Shown: positions 6,630 to 14,096 of the stretch, in pieces
Numbering within the stretch: the stretch's first letter is position 1
How the letters are laid out: each line of letters opens with the position of its first letter
Source of the DNA: DATKXO01 sp035528995
Lineage (GTDB): Bacteria > Planctomycetota > Phycisphaerae > UBA1845
Direction of reading: 5' to 3'
Assembly (NCBI GenBank): GCA_035528995.1
Contig: DATKXO010000090.1
Coordinates: 1-37,313 of the forward strand
DNA length: 37,313 bases
Notes under the pieces: model-generated
Told to the model about the DNA's origin: nothing
The model's database searches: none
The model's input: only the letters and a program-made list of their open reading frames with translations
Translations under genes and position numbers: made by a program

Positions 6630-9476
6630 TCATCCCGTGCCAGGTTGCCCAGAAGGCTGGCTGAGCTCCGCTAGTTCGGCGACATACCGCGGGAAGAGCT
6701 GCACGAACTGGTCCATCGCGAACTTGGCTCCGGTGTCGGTGAGCCCCGGCTTCGCGGTTCCGTCGGGCTCTTCGACGTGCGCGGTCGTCCCCTCGCCACG
6801 AAGCGCGTGGATCTCCGAGAAACCAGCCTGAAGAACTGGATATGCGTCACGAAACTGCGAAACAGAAAGGCGATTTCCATAGGGCTTCGTCGCGAGTTGC
6901 CTGCATTTGTCGCGCCCCAACTTCATCTTCGCCGGCGCTGCTGTGAACAGGTGCCGAACCAGCAGGTCGCAAGCCGCGTCCAGGTGTGTAACGAAATCAC
7001 CCCAATGACCGGCCTCCCATTGTGTCCAGCTGTCGGTGAGCCCGGCAGCCAACCGCCTGGCGCGCCCGCCGAGCAGCGCATCGTAATCGAGGGACGGATT
7101 CAATACGTTGGAGTCTTCTGGAAAGAACTGGGATAGCGCCTCGAACAAGTCGGCGTCATTCCGATCCTGCAAGACGATCTTTGCCCGACGAGCCTCCCTT
7201 AATACGACCCCCTCGGGCGAGGTCTCTTGCAGGAACCCATCGACGATCTTGAGCGCCGTACGTCCCCCAAGCTGGGCAAGGCATTCCAATGCTGCTAGGA
7301 CCACGTCCTCGTTCGGATGTGGCGGGTCCAAGTAAGGCCGTATTTCCGCGCCCATGGAGGCGATTCCAAGGTTGCGAACGTGCTGGATCCACGAAACACA
7401 GTCCGTGGCAGCGTGCAAGTCCGGCCGCACACTCAGGAGCTGCTTCCGAAGTGTCGCCAGCGCCTTTCCGATCGCCGCCTTCCCCCGCATCTCTGCTTCC
7501 GTCTCACGCCTTCTTACGAGCGGCACGATGCTGGAACAGTCGGGCACGTGCAGGCAGGCTGCATATGCGGCGAGCCGAACTTCGAGAGCGTCGTTGAACC
7601 GTGCGTGGATGTGTGGCAGAATATCTGCTCGCAGTTCCTCAGGCTGCAGGGTCCCCTCAGCACACAGCCCTGCGGTTCGCCGGATCGCCTCTTTCCGAAC
7701 GTGCAGAGCCAGTCCCCTGTCCTCAGCAGCGAAGCACGTCAGTTCAGCGAGCATGCCCACTGAGTTGTCCTCCCCGCTGCAGGCAATTCGGTCCAGCAAG
7801 TGGTCGGCATCACTCGTGTGAACGATGCTCCGTGCGGCAGTCCGCACAGCTTCCGCGAAGCGGAGGTTCCGTCGGCGGATCACATCGAGAACATAGCGAT
7901 TCAGTCGGTCATCCTGCATAAGAAAGCGGACGGCATGATCCTTGAACCATTGCTCGCATGTCGAGAAAAAGCCGTCCTCAAAACGCCGAAACTCGGGAGT
8001 AGTAGTCAGTGGCTCCCAAGCGGCACAATCGAGGTCGCCCGCAGTAGTCAGCAATACCTCGCAGAACAAAGACGCCAGCTCGTCGTTGCGCGCCGCAAAC
8101 CTCGCCGCAATCTCAATTGCACCCTTCTGCATCGTCTGGTCGAAGACGGACTGCGCTAACCGTTGGATCGGACTCATCGAAGCTTCATTGCTCCGCAGCT
8201 GTTCCGCGATCTGTTCCGCCAGATTCGTGCGACCATCTTTTCCCATCCGACCTCTCGCCAACCAGTCTACAGACGGGAGTTCGCGGCAATCGGCGATGCC
8301 GAGAGCCAACACGCAGCGCATGGCGCCATAAACCTGCGGATCTCCGACATTTGGAGCTTCCGTGAATGCGCGACAGATCCCCTCCACAACCTCATCTGCC
8401 CCACCTAAGACGTTCTGCAGCGATCCGCTTTCGAGGATGAGCTTGTGGCCGGCCCCGTCCATTCGAGTGATCCGACACGTGATTCGGTCCGCATGCCCGG
8501 CTTCGGCACAACGTGTCAGCTGATGGACCCAAGGACCACCGGGCTGCGCGTTCTCTCCGCTTTTAGCGAGCGCAAGACATGCATCGGCCAGGACCGCGTC
8601 GGCAGGTCCATATGCCTCGACCGCAGCCCAGACCACCGCGCCAACGGGACTATGTGGGGGCGCGTCCCAGTACCGGGATGACAGCTTTTCCAGGAGCTGC
8701 GCGCATGTCGTTTTTCGGGCCAGATCGCAAAGGCGATCCTGCAATTCATCGCTCTTCGGCAGGTGGTGCAGGGATCGCACCAACGCATCGGACAGCTTGT
8801 CCGCATGGACCAGTAAGGCCCGGCGGGAGTATTTCGCGCAGATGCTCAGGGTGCTTAGCGCCATGTGCGAGTCTCTTAGACTCGTGGCCGCATCGGCCAA
8901 CCATTCGAGATTCGACGGCTTTGCCAGCCTGCAAAGGGACTCAGCGGCGGTCTGGAACAGCGCCGAGTCGGACCGCGATTCCACATCCGCTTTGAGGATG
9001 CCGAGAACCAGTTCGGTGTCGGCAGCGTTCGGCTTCGCCATTTCGCCAATCGCTTGAATGGCAGCCTGCTTGAACTCGTCGTCGTTGATCCTCTCGCCCT
9101 GAAACCCAGCTGTCGGCGACGACTGCCCCGTGATGAGCGAGTGCAGGAGCTTGCGGACCTCGACCTTGGCTGAAGCCCTTCCGAGGCGTCGCACGGCTTC
9201 GACTCGGATGCGGGCGTTGGCAGCCTTCGCCGCGATCAGTTTCAGCGCGTGCGGGGCTGTCGCGTGCTTGCTTGCAGCGAGCGTTTCCAACGCATCGAGG
9301 AAGTGCTCGCGGGGCGGCATTTGGGTGTGAGGGTCCATGCTGCTGAGCCAAGCGCAAGCAGCAACCACAGTCGTCGCTGAGTCAGGGTCGGCTCGCGTCT
9401 TGAGAATGCTCGCGATGTCGGACCGGGTGAATGAACCCAACGCGGTGAGGAAATGCTGGACTTCGTCTCGACTCAT
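6630..9476 (-). CDS. Large HEAT-like alpha-helical protein, possible C-terminal HEPN-like domain
   Basis: 948 aa from the ATG at 9476 (MSRDEVQHFLTAL); an upstream start at 9590 would add 38 Arg-rich residues that look non-coding. No signal peptide or membrane segment. Most of the length is repeated amphipathic helices with HEAT/ARM-like spacing (for example IRVEAVRRLGRA, FKQAAIQAIGEMA, NEDVVLAALECLAQLGG), a protein- or nucleic-acid-binding scaffold fold. The C-terminal 120 residues differ: a helical bundle with LRGEGTTAH (Arg 893, His 900). This resembles the R-x4-6-H motif of HEPN/DUF4145-type domains. That resemblance is my inference. Composition is less G+C-biased than the neighbours, and the gene stands alone beside a tRNA gene, which would fit acquisition by transfer. 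I do not recognise the family, and no enzymatic role is shown. Confidence 0.7.
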   Translation of the reverse strand: MSRDEVQHFLTALGSFTRSDIASILKTRADPDSATTVVAACAWLSSMDPHTQMPPREHFLDALETLAASKHATAPHALKLIAAKAANARIRVEAVRRLGRASAKVEVRKLLHSLITGQSSPTAGFQGERINDDEFKQAAIQAIGEMAKPNAADTELVLGILKADVESRSDSALFQTAAESLCRLAKPSNLEWLADAATSLRDSHMALSTLSICAKYSRRALLVHADKLSDALVRSLHHLPKSDELQDRLCDLARKTTCAQLLEKLSSRYWDAPPHSPVGAVVWAAVEAYGPADAVLADACLALAKSGENAQPGGPWVHQLTRCAEAGHADRITCRITRMDGAGHKLILESGSLQNVLGGADEVVEGICRAFTEAPNVGDPQVYGAMRCVLALGIADCRELPSVDWLARGRMGKDGRTNLAEQIAEQLRSNEASMSPIQRLAQSVFDQTMQKGAIEIAARFAARNDELASLFCEVLLTTAGDLDCAAWEPLTTTPEFRRFEDGFFSTCEQWFKDHAVRFLMQDDRLNRYVLDVIRRRNLRFAEAVRTAARSIVHTSDADHLLDRIACSGEDNSVGMLAELTCFAAEDRGLALHVRKEAIRRTAGLCAEGTLQPEELRADILPHIHARFNDALEVRLAAYAACLHVPDCSSIVPLVRRRETEAEMRGKAAIGKALATLRKQLLSVRPDLHAATDCVSWIQHVRNLGIASMGAEIRPYLDPPHPNEDVVLAALECLAQLGGRTALKIVDGFLQETSPEGVVLREARRAKIVLQDRNDADLFEALSQFFPEDSNVLNPSLDYDALLGGRARRLAAGLTDSWTQWEAGHWGDFVTHLDAACDLLVRHLFTAAPAKMKLGRDKCRQLATKPYGNRLSVSQFRDAYPVLQAGFSEIHALRGEGTTAHVEEPDGTAKPGLTDTGAKFAMDQFVQLFPRYVAELAELSQPSGQPGTG

Positions 9477-9719
9477 GGCCGTAATCTTACCGAGAACAGG
9501 CAAGTCGCGCCAGCATCCTGGCTCCCGCGCCGAGCATCTGGCGGCTGATCCCGAATCAGCTCGCCGCGCCCACTCCCTAAGTTGTTCCACTGGAACGAGT
9601 TAGCGGGGCGATGATCGGATACAGCCTTTAACGATTGTGCCCTCCGGGGCAGCCCAGCGTGGGCCGAGGCAAATGCCTTTCGGTTCGACTCGGAGAGGTC
9701 GTGCAGCGCCAAACCAGTT

Positions 9720-9766
9720 CGGGCCCCCTCAGCGGCGGTGCCGAACACCGCGGTTGAGGAGGCCCG
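9720..9766 (-). terminator. Strong hairpin just downstream of the tRNA
   Basis: A 21-bp stem with two mismatches and the loop CCGAA begins three bases beyond the tRNA 3' end (arms CGGGCCCCCTCA and TGAGGAGGCCCG at the base). There is no proper T-run after it, only a short TGGTTTGG on the minus strand. It could terminate or stabilise the tRNA transcript, or it may be another palindromic repeat. Confidence 0.5.
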
Positions 9767-9769
9767 GGC

Positions 9770-9854
9770 CGGAGGAGGTGGGATTCGAACCCACGGACCC
9801 TTTCGGATCGCCGGATTATCAGTCCGGTGCCATAAACCACTCGGCCACCCCTGG
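9770..9854 (-). tRNA. Class II tRNA with anticodon GAT (Ile anticodon on a Ser-like body)
   Basis: The minus strand folds as a tRNA. D-arm GCCG-AGTGGTTTA-TGGC; perfect anticodon stem CCGGA/TCCGG with loop CTGATAA, giving anticodon GAT at 9818-9820; long variable arm GATCC-GAAA-GGGTC; T-arm GTGGG-TTCGAAT-CCCAC. The 3' acceptor strand is CTCCTCC with discriminator G; CCA is not encoded. The long arm, the D-arm and G73 are serine tRNA traits, while the anticodon reads isoleucine codons AUC/AUU. The 5' strand CCAGGGG pairs at five positions, but the first two are C-C mismatches, so the acceptor end is imperfect. It could be a functional unusual tRNA, a decayed tRNA-Ser or a tRNA-like RNA. It has its own promoter and a 3' hairpin. 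Confidence 0.75.
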
Positions 9855-9903
9855 GAGAACCTCCGCGCCCCGGAGGGCCTTCCAGGATGGTCTAGCACGG
9901 ATC

Positions 9904-9931
9904 ATTCTACGCTCCGGGGAAAGCACCGCAA
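9904..9931 (-). promoter_or_regulatory. Candidate promoter of the tRNA gene
   Basis: On the minus strand TTGCGG (9931-9926), a 16-bp spacer and TAGAAT (9909-9904) lie about 50 bp upstream of the tRNA 5' end. The leader contains a small GGAG-GTT-CTCC hairpin directly before the mature 5' end. Confidence 0.45.
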
Positions 9932-10393
9932 GGGTAGAGCCGGAGCCCTTACTTGCGCCTGTGACGCTGATGATAGGCCCTCCATCTGTTCAGCTCCCTG
10001 CCTCACGATACATCCAACCACGTCAGCAGCTCGACCGACCCGTGCGAATAGTGGAAGCGCTTCATCCACCAGGGGCTGACAATCAGCTGCAACGCCCGAA
10101 TGGGCGCGACGAGAGGCTGCGGTCACAGGTGATCGAGCCGGCAGAATAGGCCCGGACCGTACGAGTAAACAGCACGCTGCACACGACGCCCGGCCAGATC
10201 CCCGGAACCGCCGCGCCGCGAAGGACGCCCGAAAACCGGTACCGCCCGTGTTCCGCCATCTGTCGCATTAGGGACCGAGCCGACGATCGCCTCGCTTGAA
10301 AGTGGACCACGTGGGTTTATAACCCACAACGGAGCCGGGTTGCGGACATGCCCAACCGGCCGGGTCGCAACGGCGTAACGAGGCAGGCGTCAA
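9932..10393. other. Intergenic region upstream of mobA
   Basis: No gene is supported; open frames here have no recognisable domain or ribosome-binding site. The one clear structure is a 7-bp-arm inverted repeat GTGGGTT-TAT-AACCCAC at 10311-10327, about 66 bp before the mobA start, which could be an operator or a leader hairpin. GAGG nine bases upstream of 10394 is a plausible mobA ribosome-binding site. Confidence 0.5.
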
Positions 10394-11014
10394 ATGTCCA
10401 CATCCCAACAACCACGTCTGGCCGCCATCGTCCTCTGCGGCGGCGGCAGTACCCGGATGGGCGCCTCCAAGGCCTGGCTGGACTTCGGCGGGCGGCCCTT
10501 GCTCGAGCGAGTGGTCAGCGCCGTCGCTCAGGCCGCCGACCCCGTCGTCGTGTCGGCCGCCCCCGACCAGGACCTGCCCGAACTCGATCCGCCGGTCTTG
10601 GTAGTCCGCGACACGGTGCCCGACGCCGGACCCCTCCGCGGATTCGCCGACGCCCTGGCCACCATCTGCGGCCAATGCGACGCGGCCTTCGTCTGCGCCT
10701 GCGACGCCCCCTTCATCACGCCGGCATACGTCAACCGCCTGCTCGACCTGCTGGCCGACCACGATGCCGCCGTCCCGCTGATCGACGGCCACCGCCAGCC
10801 GCTGTCGGCCGTGTACCGCGTCGGCGTCCTCTCCACCATCGCCCGCCTGCTGGCCGACGGCCGTGACAGCATGATGGCACTGCTCGATGCCCTGGACGTC
10901 CGCCCGGTGACGCCGCAGGACCTGGCCGACGTGGACCCCGACCTCGACGCCATCCGCGACATCAACACGCCCGCCCAATACCGCCAAGCCCTCGGCGATT
11001 TCCACGACGCGTGA
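10394..11014 (+). CDS. mobA: Molybdenum cofactor guanylyltransferase MobA-like
   Basis: 206 aa, cytoplasmic, about the usual length for MobA. It is expected to transfer GMP from GTP to molybdopterin-Mo to form the bis-MGD cofactor. The N-terminal nucleotide-binding loop is textbook: AIVLCGGGSTRMGASKAWLD (residues about 10-29), then FGGRPLLERVV. Later come PDAGPLRGFADAL, a metal-binding CACDAPFITPAYV (D near 99) and the C-terminal DINTPAQY. The MobA/MocA/IspD nucleotidyltransferase folds are related, but the C-terminal DINTP and the GPLxG motif favour MobA. No other molybdopterin gene is nearby, so the substrate enzyme is not known from this window. Confidence 0.88.
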   Translation: MSTSQQPRLAAIVLCGGGSTRMGASKAWLDFGGRPLLERVVSAVAQAADPVVVSAAPDQDLPELDPPVLVVRDTVPDAGPLRGFADALATICGQCDAAFVCACDAPFITPAYVNRLLDLLADHDAAVPLIDGHRQPLSAVYRVGVLSTIARLLADGRDSMMALLDALDVRPVTPQDLADVDPDLDAIRDINTPAQYRQALGDFHDA

Positions 11015-11024
11015 CGGTTCAGGC

Positions 11025-11232
11025 GGGTGCCACTGGCAGCATCGGTAGGGCAGGTCGTTCCGCCGAAGGCGGGTTGACCTGCCGCGAGGCTCACCTGCCA
11101 GTGTCTCTCCATTCCCAGTTTGCTATTCGCCATTCGCCGCTCACCTGCCGGTGCGCCGGGTGCCACTGGCAGCTCGCCTGCCAGTGTTTGTCCGCCACAC
11201 GCCGGGTGCCACTGGCAGCTCGTCTGCCAGTG
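11025..11232. repeat. Cluster of GGGTGCCACTGGC palindromic repeats
   Basis: Full copies at 11158-11186 and 11204-11232 (46 bp apart) read GGGTGCCACTGGCAGCTCG followed by C/TCTGCCAGTG, so each can fold with 9-bp arms (CACTGGCAG/CTGCCAGTG). A split copy spans 11025-11103, with about 50 bp between its arms. A TTCGC-type unit lies at 11119-11141. The family recurs at 3226 and, in the opposite orientation, inside dnaE2. The rest of 11233-11358 shows nothing. Confidence 0.85.
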
Positions 11233-11358
11233 TGTGTGCTCCACGCCCCCACCCGAGACACCGCACGGTCGGACAAGCCGCCCGCGGCATCAACACACCA
11301 GCCGAACCCCGCCGCAAGCGTCACGGCCACGGATTCTCACCAACGGCCAGGATTCCGC

Positions 11359-11395
11359 TTGACAGACCCACAAGTTTGGTGTATGTTAGGTATAT
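11359..11395 (+). promoter_or_regulatory. imuA promoter with overlapping direct-repeat operator candidate
   Basis: TTGACA (11359-11364), a 17-bp spacer and TATGTT (11382-11387) form a good sigma-70-type promoter, 50 bp before the imuA start. Two copies of TTnGGTnTAT (11375-11384 and 11386-11395) are spaced 11 bp apart, about one helical turn, and cover the -10 region. This could be the site of an SOS-type repressor; that role is inferred from the position and from the gene controlled. Confidence 0.6.
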
Positions 11396-11436
11396 CCGAT
11401 CAGGGCCGCCGGGGGTCCCGACGCGGGGGTTTTGGG

Positions 11437-12330
11437 ATGTCGCAAGCACCCGTGACCAGGGTGAACGGTGGGGTTGCGCGCGACGACCGGTTGCGGCAAC
11501 TGCGGGCGATGCTGGAACGGTACCAGCATCGCCGCCGCGGGGGCACGCGGCCGGTCGTGCCAACCGGGCTGGCCCGTTTGGATCGGGCCTTGCCCAACGG
11601 CGGGCTGCCGGGCGGGGCGGTCACCGAGATCCTCTCGCACCTCGATGGTGCGGGGGGCACCACGCTCGCCCTTCGCGCCGCCGTGGCCGCCGCACAAAGC
11701 GGCCGCGCCGTCGCGGTCGTCGATGCGGGGGGCGATTTCTATCCGCCGGCCATGTGGCGGTTGGGCATGCAGGTCGATCGGCTGCTGGTCATTCGGGTTT
11801 CCAGGCCCGAAGAGGTCGTCTGGGCGGTCGATCAGTGTTTGCGTTGTTCGGCCGTGGCCGCCGTGGTGGCCCCCATCCGTCGGCTGGACGCCGCCGCCTC
11901 GCGGCGCCTGCAACTGGCGGCGGAGAGCGGCGGCGGATTGGGGATTCTGCTGCGACCCGACACCGGCCGCCGCCATTCGTTCGCGGCCGTGCAGATGCGC
12001 GTCGAGCCCGTCCCCGTTGAAGCCCCCGGGTCTGTCGCGCTCCAGGATCGCGGGTTGGGTGCCGCAGGCGTGGACGGGTGGGAATCGGCAGGTTTACAGG
12101 GAGGGGTCATCGAGGGTCGTTGTGAATCGGTCCGGCGCGGCGGGATGGGACCGTCGCATTCCGCTCCTCGACTGTGTCGCGTCACCTTGATGAAGGTCCG
12201 GGAAGGGACGCCCGTAGAGCCGTTCGTTATCGGCCTGGACGATGAAACGGGTGTTGAGCCTCTACTTCCCGTACCTGACCACCGACCGGCTGAGCGTCCA
12301 CAGCGGAGCGACCGGCGGATCAGCGCCTGA
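11437..12330 (+). CDS. imuA: ImuA, RecA-like accessory protein of the mutagenic polymerase cassette
   Basis: 297 aa from the ATG at 11437. The frame is open upstream to 11011 but that part only translates repeats, and the promoter lies at 11359-11387. ImuA proteins are RecA/SulA-related partners of ImuB and DnaE2 in error-prone translesion synthesis. Seen here: a basic N-terminal helix, PTGLARLDRALPNGGLPGGAVTEIL (about 43-68), a degenerate P-loop GAGGTTLAL with Gly in place of the Walker lysine, then VAVVDAGGDFYP and RVSRPEEVVWAVDQCLR, as in the family. Loss of the lysine suggests no ATP hydrolysis. The last 29 codons overlap the start of imuB. The region after residue 190 is Gly/Arg-rich and poorly conserved. 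Confidence 0.82.
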   Translation: MSQAPVTRVNGGVARDDRLRQLRAMLERYQHRRRGGTRPVVPTGLARLDRALPNGGLPGGAVTEILSHLDGAGGTTLALRAAVAAAQSGRAVAVVDAGGDFYPPAMWRLGMQVDRLLVIRVSRPEEVVWAVDQCLRCSAVAAVVAPIRRLDAAASRRLQLAAESGGGLGILLRPDTGRRHSFAAVQMRVEPVPVEAPGSVALQDRGLGAAGVDGWESAGLQGGVIEGRCESVRRGGMGPSHSAPRLCRVTLMKVREGTPVEPFVIGLDDETGVEPLLPVPDHRPAERPQRSDRRISA

Positions 12331-14092
12331 CCCCGCCCCCGCGCAGGTGCCCGGCCTCGCGCCAGAAGCCCCTGCCGCGGTCGCGCCCGCGCAGGTGCCC
12401 GGTCTCGGGCAGGCGCCCGGCCTCGCGCCAGGCCTGGTGTCAGGCGTGGCGCCCGCAGCCCCCGCCGCGGTGGCGCCGGTGGTTGTGACCGCCACGCAGG
12501 CCTCGGTGGTGCGCGTGGTGGCCGCGGACGCCCGGGCGGTCCGAGCGGGCATTCGTGTGGGGATGACCCTGGCCGAAGCACGGGCCTCGCTGCCGTCGGT
12601 GCCGTCGGTGTCGTCGGTGTCGTCGGTGTCGTCGCGGGCCTCGGTGCCGTCGGTGCGGTCGGTGCCCTCGTTGGTCGCCCGGCCTCACGATCCGGCGGCC
12701 GACCGGGCCGCCCTCGAGTCGTTGGCCGTCTGGGCCGATCGTTTTTCGCCCTACGTGCACCTGGAGGGCGACGACACGCTGCTGCTGGACGTGTCCGGCT
12801 GCCATCGGCTGTTCCCCGACGAGGAGACGCTGTTGCGTCGGGTCGTCGATGGCGTGGGCGAGTTGGGGTACGCCGCCCGCGGCGCGCTGGCCGACACGCC
12901 CGGGGCGGCCTGGGCCCTGGCCCATGCCCATCCGGCCGATCAGATCGTCGCCGCGCCGGGCCGAACCGCGGCCGCACTGGCCCCGCTGCCGGTGGGCGCG
13001 TTGCGCGTCGAGCCCGGGATTCTCGCTGCCCTGGGGGCGTTGGGTGTCGAGACGATCGAGGCCCTGCTGCACCTGCCGCGCGCGTCGCTGGGGGCCCGGT
13101 TCGGCGACGACCTGTTGTACCGCCTGGACCAGGCCCTGGGCGACGAGCCGGAGGTGCTGACTCCGTTCCGGCCGACGGCGGTGCTCAGGAGCGGTCTGCG
13201 CATCGGTCGGCCCACCGACCGGCACGACGTTTTGTGCGAGGCGGTGGAACGGACGCTGGCCTGTTTCTGCGAGCAGCTCGAGCGTCGGGTGGCGGGGGTG
13301 CGACAACTGTTTGTCACCTTCCACTGTCCCGAGCTGCGCCCGATCACCTTGGAGCTGAACGTCTCGCGGGCCACGCGGTCGGTGCGGCACCTGCGCTCCC
13401 TGCTGACGGGCGGGCTGGACAACCTGCAACTGCCGACCGGCGCGGCCGGGGTCACGCTGTGGGCCCGCCGGGTGGAGCCGCTGGACGGCTGGCAGGACGA
13501 GCTGTTCGAGACCGGCCGGGCGGACGGGGAGGACCTGGCCGAACTGATCGACCGGTTGAGCAACCGCCTGGGCCCGTCGGCCGTCGTCCGTCCGTTGCCG
13601 GTCAGCGACCATCAGCCCGAGCGTGCCTTCGAGTACGTGCCGCTGATCGGACGCGGAACGCGGGGCGCGAAAGTCGGGACTCGGAGCGTGGAACTAGAAG
13701 GGCGGAGCGCGGGAATCGGGGCTCAGGGGTCGGAACGCGAAGCTCGGAACGCGGAACTTGGAACGCGGAGCGCGGGGCGTGGAACGCGGGGTGCGGGGGT
13801 ATTACTTCCCGCTTCTCACTTTTCACTTCGTCCGTTGCGCCTGCTGCCCAGGCCGGTCGAGGTTTCTGTTATCGCCGTGGTACCGGAGGGGCCGCCGAGC
13901 TGTTTCGACTGGAAAGGTTCGCGCGAGGTGATCGTGGACTGCGCGGGCCCGGAGCGGCTGGAGACGGGCTGGTGGCGGGGGCGGCACGTTCGCCGCGACT
14001 ATTTCCGAGCCGCCTGCCGGTCGGGGCGGGGGTGCTGGCTGTTCCGCCAGCGCGAGACGGGCCAATGGTTTGTACACGGATGGTTCGATTGA
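12242..14092 (+). CDS. imuB: ImuB, inactive Y-family polymerase-like adaptor
   Basis: 616 aa, against about 500 usually. The N-terminus MKRVLSLYFPYLTTDRL is the ImuB signature. It continues with VVAADARAVRAGIRVGMTLAEARA, a palm-like LLLDVSGCHRLFPDEETLLRR and a helix-hairpin-helix-like GALRVEPGILAALGALGVETIEALLHLPRASL. ImuB keeps the Y-polymerase fold without the catalytic acidic residues and links DnaE2 to the clamp and to ImuA. The excess length lies in three low-complexity inserts: Pro/Ala/Gly-rich residues about 21-80, Ser-Val repeats about 117-143 and Gly-Thr-Arg-Glu repeats about 470-530. The first 89 bp overlap imuA, so translation is probably coupled. The gene ends 4 bp from the convergent mazF. 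Confidence 0.88.
   Translation: MKRVLSLYFPYLTTDRLSVHSGATGGSAPDPAPAQVPGLAPEAPAAVAPAQVPGLGQAPGLAPGLVSGVAPAAPAAVAPVVVTATQASVVRVVAADARAVRAGIRVGMTLAEARASLPSVPSVSSVSSVSSRASVPSVRSVPSLVARPHDPAADRAALESLAVWADRFSPYVHLEGDDTLLLDVSGCHRLFPDEETLLRRVVDGVGELGYAARGALADTPGAAWALAHAHPADQIVAAPGRTAAALAPLPVGALRVEPGILAALGALGVETIEALLHLPRASLGARFGDDLLYRLDQALGDEPEVLTPFRPTAVLRSGLRIGRPTDRHDVLCEAVERTLACFCEQLERRVAGVRQLFVTFHCPELRPITLELNVSRATRSVRHLRSLLTGGLDNLQLPTGAAGVTLWARRVEPLDGWQDELFETGRADGEDLAELIDRLSNRLGPSAVVRPLPVSDHQPERAFEYVPLIGRGTRGAKVGTRSVELEGRSAGIGAQGSEREARNAELGTRSAGRGTRGAGVLLPASHFSLRPLRLLPRPVEVSVIAVVPEGPPSCFDWKGSREVIVDCAGPERLETGWWRGRHVRRDYFRAACRSGRGCWLFRQRETGQWFVHGWFD
12341..12476 (+). repeat. Pro/Ala-coding repeats within imuB
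   Basis: GCGCAGGTGCCCGG recurs at 12341 and 12389 (48-bp period), with further partial GGCGCCCGGCCTCGCGCCAG copies after it. They encode AQVPGLAPEAP-type units near the imuB N-terminus and stay in frame. Confidence 0.7.
12591..12670 (+). repeat. 9-bp microsatellite within imuB
   Basis: TCGTCGGTG/CCGTCGGTG units repeat with a 9-bp period and encode an SVSSVSSVSS run. Length polymorphism in multiples of 9 would keep the frame. Confidence 0.85.
13651..13830 (+). repeat. GGAACGCGG-type repeat insertion within imuB
   Basis: Degenerate units of GGAACGCGGAGCGCG type run through about 150 bp, followed by a CTTCTCACTTTTCACTTCG stretch, then normal imuB sequence resumes (LRPLRLLPRPVEV). The frame is kept across the whole stretch, adding about 60 residues rich in Gly, Arg, Glu and Ser. 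Confidence 0.8.
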
Positions 14093-14096
14093 GGCG

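Noticed and set aside
9770..9854. tRNA as an attachment site of an integrated element covering the HEAT-like gene
   Set aside because: No integrase gene is present and I could not find a second copy of the tRNA 3' end on the far side of the gene.
9637..10149. Plus-strand frame across the tRNA region
   Set aside because: It runs antisense through the tRNA and its terminator-like hairpin and has no protein-like composition.
11011..11436. Upstream in-frame extension of imuA
   Set aside because: It translates dispersed repeat DNA, and the promoter lies inside it at 11359-11387, so the start at 11437 is preferred.
12440..13612. Minus-strand frame antisense to imuB
   Set aside because: Gln/Arg-rich shadow of imuB with no domain or ribosome-binding site.
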